A stretch of DNA of 64,000 nucleotides from JAEUSE01 sp964648985 (GTDB lineage: Bacteria > Patescibacteriota > Doudnabacteria > UBA920): the NCBI GenBank assembly GCA_964648985.1, contig CAZYMS010000002.1, forward strand, positions 1-64,000, given 5' to 3'. Shown here in pieces: positions 61,051 through 64,000 of the stretch (its first letter is position 1; every line of letters begins with the position of its first letter). A program made the translations under genes and the position numbers. The notes under the pieces are model-generated. The model saw only the letters and a program-made list of their open reading frames with translations. It made no database searches and was not told where the DNA came from.

Positions 61051-61554
61051 ATGAGTATGTCGGAGGGCATACAAAGATTACTAGCAATTCTTGCTGGCCT
61101 GAATTTTTCATGCACCAACATTAATTGCAGAAATAAGGACGCTCAGCGCAAGCTGAGTAAACAAATAAACGAGTGGCTCAGTATAATAATCTGGACCACT
61201 ATAACCGCCTATGGGCCCCTACCAAAAGGGGCAAAAGCGGTTAAGACAATTCTCATTGGCAAAGGACAAGAGGAAGTATTGTGGAAGATGAAAAAGACTC
61301 CCCGGTACAAAAATCGTGACAAATTTGCCAAGAGATTCAGAAGGAGGGTAGAAACGCTTATAAGGCTTGGAGAGAGTGTAGAATACTGCGAGGAGCACCG
61401 TGACGTCATGACACTCGTAGTAGATGAGCGGGATGTTATCTGCTGGAAGTGCATACATACGGATTGCAGCACACGAATTCCAATCAGTCCCAAGCTCTCA
61501 GACCAAGTTAAAAGCGAGACTTCGGCTCGTTTTTGGAATGCAAAGAAGGCATAG
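61051..61554 (+). CDS. Cytoplasmic orphan protein with Cys/His clusters
   Basis: This protein is unrecognised. It has 167 residues, no signal and no true membrane helix. An N-terminal C21-x4-C26 pair is followed by a helical, basic core (~75-105, rich in K and R). A C-terminal cluster is C113, H116, C131-x2-C134, H136 and C139, which could bind one or two zinc ions. The basic core suggests nucleic-acid contact. It has a strong SD (TTGGAGGTGA), its own promoter and its own terminator, so it belongs to the solitary SD-bearing group. Confidence 0.75.
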   Translation: MSMSEGIQRLLAILAGLNFSCTNINCRNKDAQRKLSKQINEWLSIIIWTTITAYGPLPKGAKAVKTILIGKGQEEVLWKMKKTPRYKNRDKFAKRFRRRVETLIRLGESVEYCEEHRDVMTLVVDERDVICWKCIHTDCSTRIPISPKLSDQVKSETSARFWNAKKA

Positions 61555-61571
61555 CCCTTCATTCACGTTGG

Positions 61572-61605
61572 CCTGGCAGATATTCCCGCTGCCAGGTCTT
61601 ATTTT
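61572..61605 (+). terminator. Terminator of the 61.1-61.6 kb orphan
   Basis: An 8-bp stem (61572-61579 with 61589-61596) followed by TCTTATTTTT. Confidence 0.8.
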
Positions 61606-61612
61606 TATATAG

Positions 61613-61641
61613 TTGATTTAAACACATAAACCTGTTAAACT
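61613..61641 (+). promoter_or_regulatory. Promoter of the epimerase gene
   Basis: TTGATT (61613-61618), a 17-bp spacer and TAAACT (61636-61641), 25 nt before the ATG. Confidence 0.5.
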
Positions 61642-61666
61642 TGCAGGTCATAAGTTTTATGTATAT

Positions 61667-62629
61667 ATGAAGAAATCACCAAAGACCGTACTCGTAACTG
61701 GCCCCGCAGGCTTCATAGGAAGCAACTTCGTGACTACGTTTAAAAAACAGTTTCCAGAAACAGAAATTGTTGGCATAGATAATTTTTCTACTGGCCGAAA
61801 AGACAGGCTGGACAAGTCCATAACATTCTACAAAGGATCCATAACGGACAGGAAGTTCCTAAACAAAGTCTTTAAAAAGCACAAGCCGGAATATGTATTC
61901 CACTTTGCTGCTATGCCCCGCGTTTCAGTAAGCGTAGAATTTCCTGTTGAAACCACAGAAAATAATATTGTCGGTACGGTAGCAGTGCTTGAGGCTGCAA
62001 AGAATCATGGTACAAAGCGACTTATATACTCATCATCTTCATCTGTGTACGGCGGTGCAGACCAGCTCCCCACTCCCGAAACCGCACCCATTAACCCAAA
62101 ATCGCCATACGCCCTCCAGAAATACGTAGGTGAGCCATATTGCAAAATATTTTCTAATCTCTTTGGGCTAGATACAGCGGTACTTAGATATTTCAACGTA
62201 TTTGGTCCTGGCCAGTTCGGTAACTCACCGTACTCAACGGTAATGGCAGGTTGGCTAGAAGCATTATATTTCCCCGGTAGTAAAGAATTGTTTTTGGAAG
62301 GCGACGGCCTGCAGTCACGCGACTTCACCTATGTAGATAACGTAGTCCAAGCAAACATCAAAGCAATGCTTTGCGAAAAACGACTAAATGGTGAAGCATT
62401 CAACGTGGCAGGCGGCGAGCGCACTACCCTCTTGGAGACGCGGAAACTTATAGAGCAATATACGGGTAAGAAACTTGCAATAGAAATGCGCCCAACGCGC
62501 GTGGGCGATGTACGCCACAGTCACGCAAACATTTCCAAAGCAAAAAAAGTGCTTGGTTATAAACCAGAAGTAAACTTTAAAAACGGTCTCAAAAAAACCA
62601 TCGCCTGGTTTGACTCTAGAATAAAATAA
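61667..62629 (+). CDS. NAD-dependent sugar-nucleotide epimerase/dehydratase
   Basis: An extended short-chain dehydrogenase of 320 residues acting on NDP-sugars (4-epimerase or dehydratase). The Rossmann motif is TGPAGFIGSNF (G-x-x-G-x-x-G), then D-N-F-S-T-G, the catalytic Ser region SSSSSVYGG and Y-A-L-Q-K (the YxxxK pair). The C-terminal half has typical QSRDFTYVDNVVQA and substrate-binding regions. The best match by eye is the UDP-glucose 4-epimerase group, but the exact sugar cannot be read from sequence. It probably provides surface polysaccharide precursors. A terminator shared with the next gene follows. Confidence 0.93.
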   Translation: MKKSPKTVLVTGPAGFIGSNFVTTFKKQFPETEIVGIDNFSTGRKDRLDKSITFYKGSITDRKFLNKVFKKHKPEYVFHFAAMPRVSVSVEFPVETTENNIVGTVAVLEAAKNHGTKRLIYSSSSSVYGGADQLPTPETAPINPKSPYALQKYVGEPYCKIFSNLFGLDTAVLRYFNVFGPGQFGNSPYSTVMAGWLEALYFPGSKELFLEGDGLQSRDFTYVDNVVQANIKAMLCEKRLNGEAFNVAGGERTTLLETRKLIEQYTGKKLAIEMRPTRVGDVRHSHANISKAKKVLGYKPEVNFKNGLKKTIAWFDSRIK

Positions 62630-62637
62630 GATATCAA

Positions 62638-62670
62638 AAAGAGCGTCCTTTACGAGAAAGGACGCTCTTT
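62638..62670. terminator. Bidirectional terminator
   Basis: A perfect 14-bp stem (62638-62651 with 62657-62670) with A and T runs at either side. It separates the convergent epimerase and membrane-protein genes. Confidence 0.85.
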
Positions 62671-62706
62671 TTATATTTGGCTAATACGCATTGAAAGCCC
62701 TATTGG

Positions 62707-63183
62707 CTATTGCGAAAGCTTATCATCACTCACTCTTGGCACCTCAAAATGGCTGCTTGCATTTGCGTTGTGCGTATCATTACCAACTTCATGCGCTGCG
62801 ATTGTACTAGATTTAGAAATACTATAGTACACTGCCCAGGTTATAACTGGTATCACTAAATACACAAAGCCAATGTCTTTCCAGTAGTCAGTAAATGAAA
62901 TTTTTTGTGGTCCCCAGGTGAAAAAAGCTTGGTCCAGGACCACAGACATGGCGAGCCAGAGCAAACCTGTTTGCCAGGATCGTAAAAATTCTTTATTACG
63001 GGCAATACGGGCCAACACTGCTACCGTTGCTACGAGCGCGACCGGCATTATGCTTTCAAAGAATATACGATCACTGTTGCGAATAGGAAATAGTATAAAT
63101 GCCAAGGCAAATGGAATTACCCAGACCAACAGGCCGTATCCCAAACTTGCTTTCAATGATTTTATGAACATACTAGATATCAA
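62707..63183 (-). CDS. Small polytopic membrane protein
   Basis: This protein is unrecognised. It has 158 residues with four predicted membrane helices (~13-32, 43-60, 68-87, 103-122) and a hydrophilic C-terminal tail of ~35 residues. A second ATG four codons downstream could also be used. No SD is seen. Its function is unknown. Confidence 0.7.
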   Translation of the reverse strand: MISSMFIKSLKASLGYGLLVWVIPFALAFILFPIRNSDRIFFESIMPVALVATVAVLARIARNKEFLRSWQTGLLWLAMSVVLDQAFFTWGPQKISFTDYWKDIGFVYLVIPVITWAVYYSISKSSTIAAHEVGNDTHNANASSHFEVPRVSDDKLSQ

Positions 63184-63236
63184 TATATTACGTATTATCT
63201 TAAGTATAGGTTATGGGCAACCTTACAGCAAACAGA

Positions 63237-63264
63237 AAAAAGACTATCAAACGATAGTCTTTTT
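63237..63264 (-). terminator. Terminator of tRNA-Ser
   Basis: A perfect 8-bp stem (63241-63248 with 63253-63260), loop AAAC on the plus strand, extended by an A/T run, with T6 on the minus strand. It lies directly behind the tRNA 3' end. Confidence 0.8.
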
Positions 63265-63268
63265 TCTC

Positions 63269-63358
<90 letters not shown>

Positions 63359-63367
63359 AAAAAACTT

Positions 63368-63622
63368 TCATGCTTTATTGATAATATCACGATACTGCTG
63401 ATGTAGTAACCTTCGCCCTTCAGTAGTTTTTAGATATTTTTCCCTTCGCAACGCATCACTTTGTAAGCTATATGCTTCGTATCCAATAAGCATCAGTGGG
63501 CGGTAGTTTCGTGTTGATGCAACATTCCCGGCAACGTGCTCGGGAATTCTTCTCTTCAAGTCTTCACTATAGCCTTTGTATATATCTCCATTACATAACT
63601 TTAAAAAGTATACGTAATACAT
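63368..63622 (-). CDS. GIY-YIG nuclease-like protein
   Basis: An 84-residue single-domain GIY-YIG protein (UPF0213/YhbQ-like), with MYYVYFLKLCNGDIYKGYSE at the N-terminus (the GIY and YIG elements as YVY and YKG), then the Arg in DLKRR and the Glu in REKYLK. The family's metal-dependent nuclease residues are present. The frame continues upstream to 63790, but only by reading through the tRNA fragment, so the ATG at 63622 is chosen. The gene lies between an intact tRNA-Ser and its partial copy. Confidence 0.88.
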   Translation of the reverse strand: MYYVYFLKLCNGDIYKGYSEDLKRRIPEHVAGNVASTRNYRPLMLIGYEAYSLQSDALRREKYLKTTEGRRLLHQQYRDIINKA

Positions 63623-63684
63623 AAATATTGTGGGCTGTGGGATTCGCCTAGTCATCCGACTAGGCGCCAGGTTGGATATCCTGG

Positions 63685-63755
63685 CGAACCCCCGGTACCC
63701 GTTAAGGTACAGCGGTTTAGCAAACCGCCGCACTAGGCCACTATGCGACCTCTCC
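63685..63755 (-). repeat. 71-bp direct repeat, copy 2 (tRNA-Ser 5' fragment)
   Basis: It is identical over 71 bp to the 5' part of the intact tRNA-Ser(GCU), ending in the T-loop (TTCG). The 3' T-stem and the acceptor 3' strand are missing; two unrelated hairpins (about 63665-63684 and 63647-63666) follow instead. It is a candidate attachment-site duplicate. Confidence 0.9.
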
Positions 63756-63824
63756 TCGTCGTAAAATCTTACACTATTTCCTCGAACCAAAGGTTCGATT
63801 CAACCGTTTCAGGATTACTCCTCT

Positions 63825-63881
63825 CCCCAAACTGCTTAACCTCGCCGCTGAGACAGTGTCATCGGCCCAAGTAGTTTGGGG
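63825..63881. repeat. Long-stem inverted repeat near window end
   Basis: A 13-bp stem (63825-63837 with 63869-63881, one G-T mismatch) with a 31-nt loop. A smaller perfect hairpin (CGAACC-AAA-GGTTCG) lies at ~63783-63797. No gene is seen from 63760 to 64000. Confidence 0.5.
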
Positions 63882-64000
63882 ACCCCATATATAGAAAAGT
63901 GAATCTACTATGGTCTGATTGCGTTAAATTAGCTATCATATTTTAGCGGATACTTACCATAACGTCAAAGTTTTAACGGGACGCTTCTTATAGGTCCCAT

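Noticed and set aside
63623..63790. N-terminal extension of the GIY-YIG frame
   Set aside because: The added residues are only a reading of the tRNA fragment and hairpins; the GIY-YIG domain starts at the ATG ending at 63622.

Overview
The window looks like a piece of an ultra-small bacterial genome of the Patescibacteria (CPR, Parcubacteria-like) type. This is inferred from the compact minus-strand block of core genes, the scarcity of Shine-Dalgarno (SD) sequences before core genes, a LysRS with an extra C-terminal domain, GatCAB, isolated GIY-YIG and four-helix-bundle genes next to RNA-type features, and many exported proteins of unknown function. The standard code applies: TAG ends serS and TGA ends small genes. 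Two exact 100-N blocks (17060-17159 and 28342-28441) are scaffold gaps, both set in repeats.

Layout. 1-17 kb (minus strand): serS, NUDIX, lysS, greA, folD, the elongation set mrdA-mreD-mreC-mreB, proS, rseP, frr, a beta-propeller-like lipoprotein, holB and a membrane-anchored cupredoxin; then miaA on plus. 18-22.6 kb: two solitary membrane proteins with strong SDs and a secreted beta-helix protein. 22.6-26.5 kb: gatC, gatA, a four-helix-bundle gene broken by an in-frame TAG, and gatB. 26.6-31.4 kb: a modular surface protein with its membrane-anchored partner, a secreted trypsin-like protease and a secreted orphan.

32.5-41.7 kb is the most striking part: one minus-strand unit of eight genes, all predicted to act outside the cytoplasm. 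Five encode related proteins that share three His/Cys signatures (C-H-x3-H, C-G-Y-G-F-x-H-G, C-x-H-G-x-G-H) followed by paired cysteines; three of the five carry an N-terminal cupredoxin domain whose usual Cys ligand is replaced by an H-[DN]-H motif. A TPR protein, a secreted Ig-like protein with a predicted mature N-terminal His and an anchored orphan complete the unit. Another cupredoxin-like protein and a DsbA-like oxidoreductase lie just upstream. I read this as an undescribed, probably metal-binding and disulfide-stabilised, cell-surface system.

43-64 kb: a second surface-protein/anchor pair, a 56-residue Cys-rich protein, lemA and htpX flanking a 2148-residue protein (helical repeats fused to a flavoprotein-like domain), recX, a ClpC-type ATPase, comF, an orphan Cys/His protein, a sugar-nucleotide epimerase, a membrane protein, and tRNA-Ser(GCU) separated from a 71-bp duplicated piece of itself by a GIY-YIG gene.

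Three genome-style signals cut across the genes: 7-bp-periodic repeats in the leaders of most core genes; leaderless promoters with the start codon 6-9 nt after the -10 box; and solitary genes that, unlike their neighbours, have strong SDs and their own terminators.
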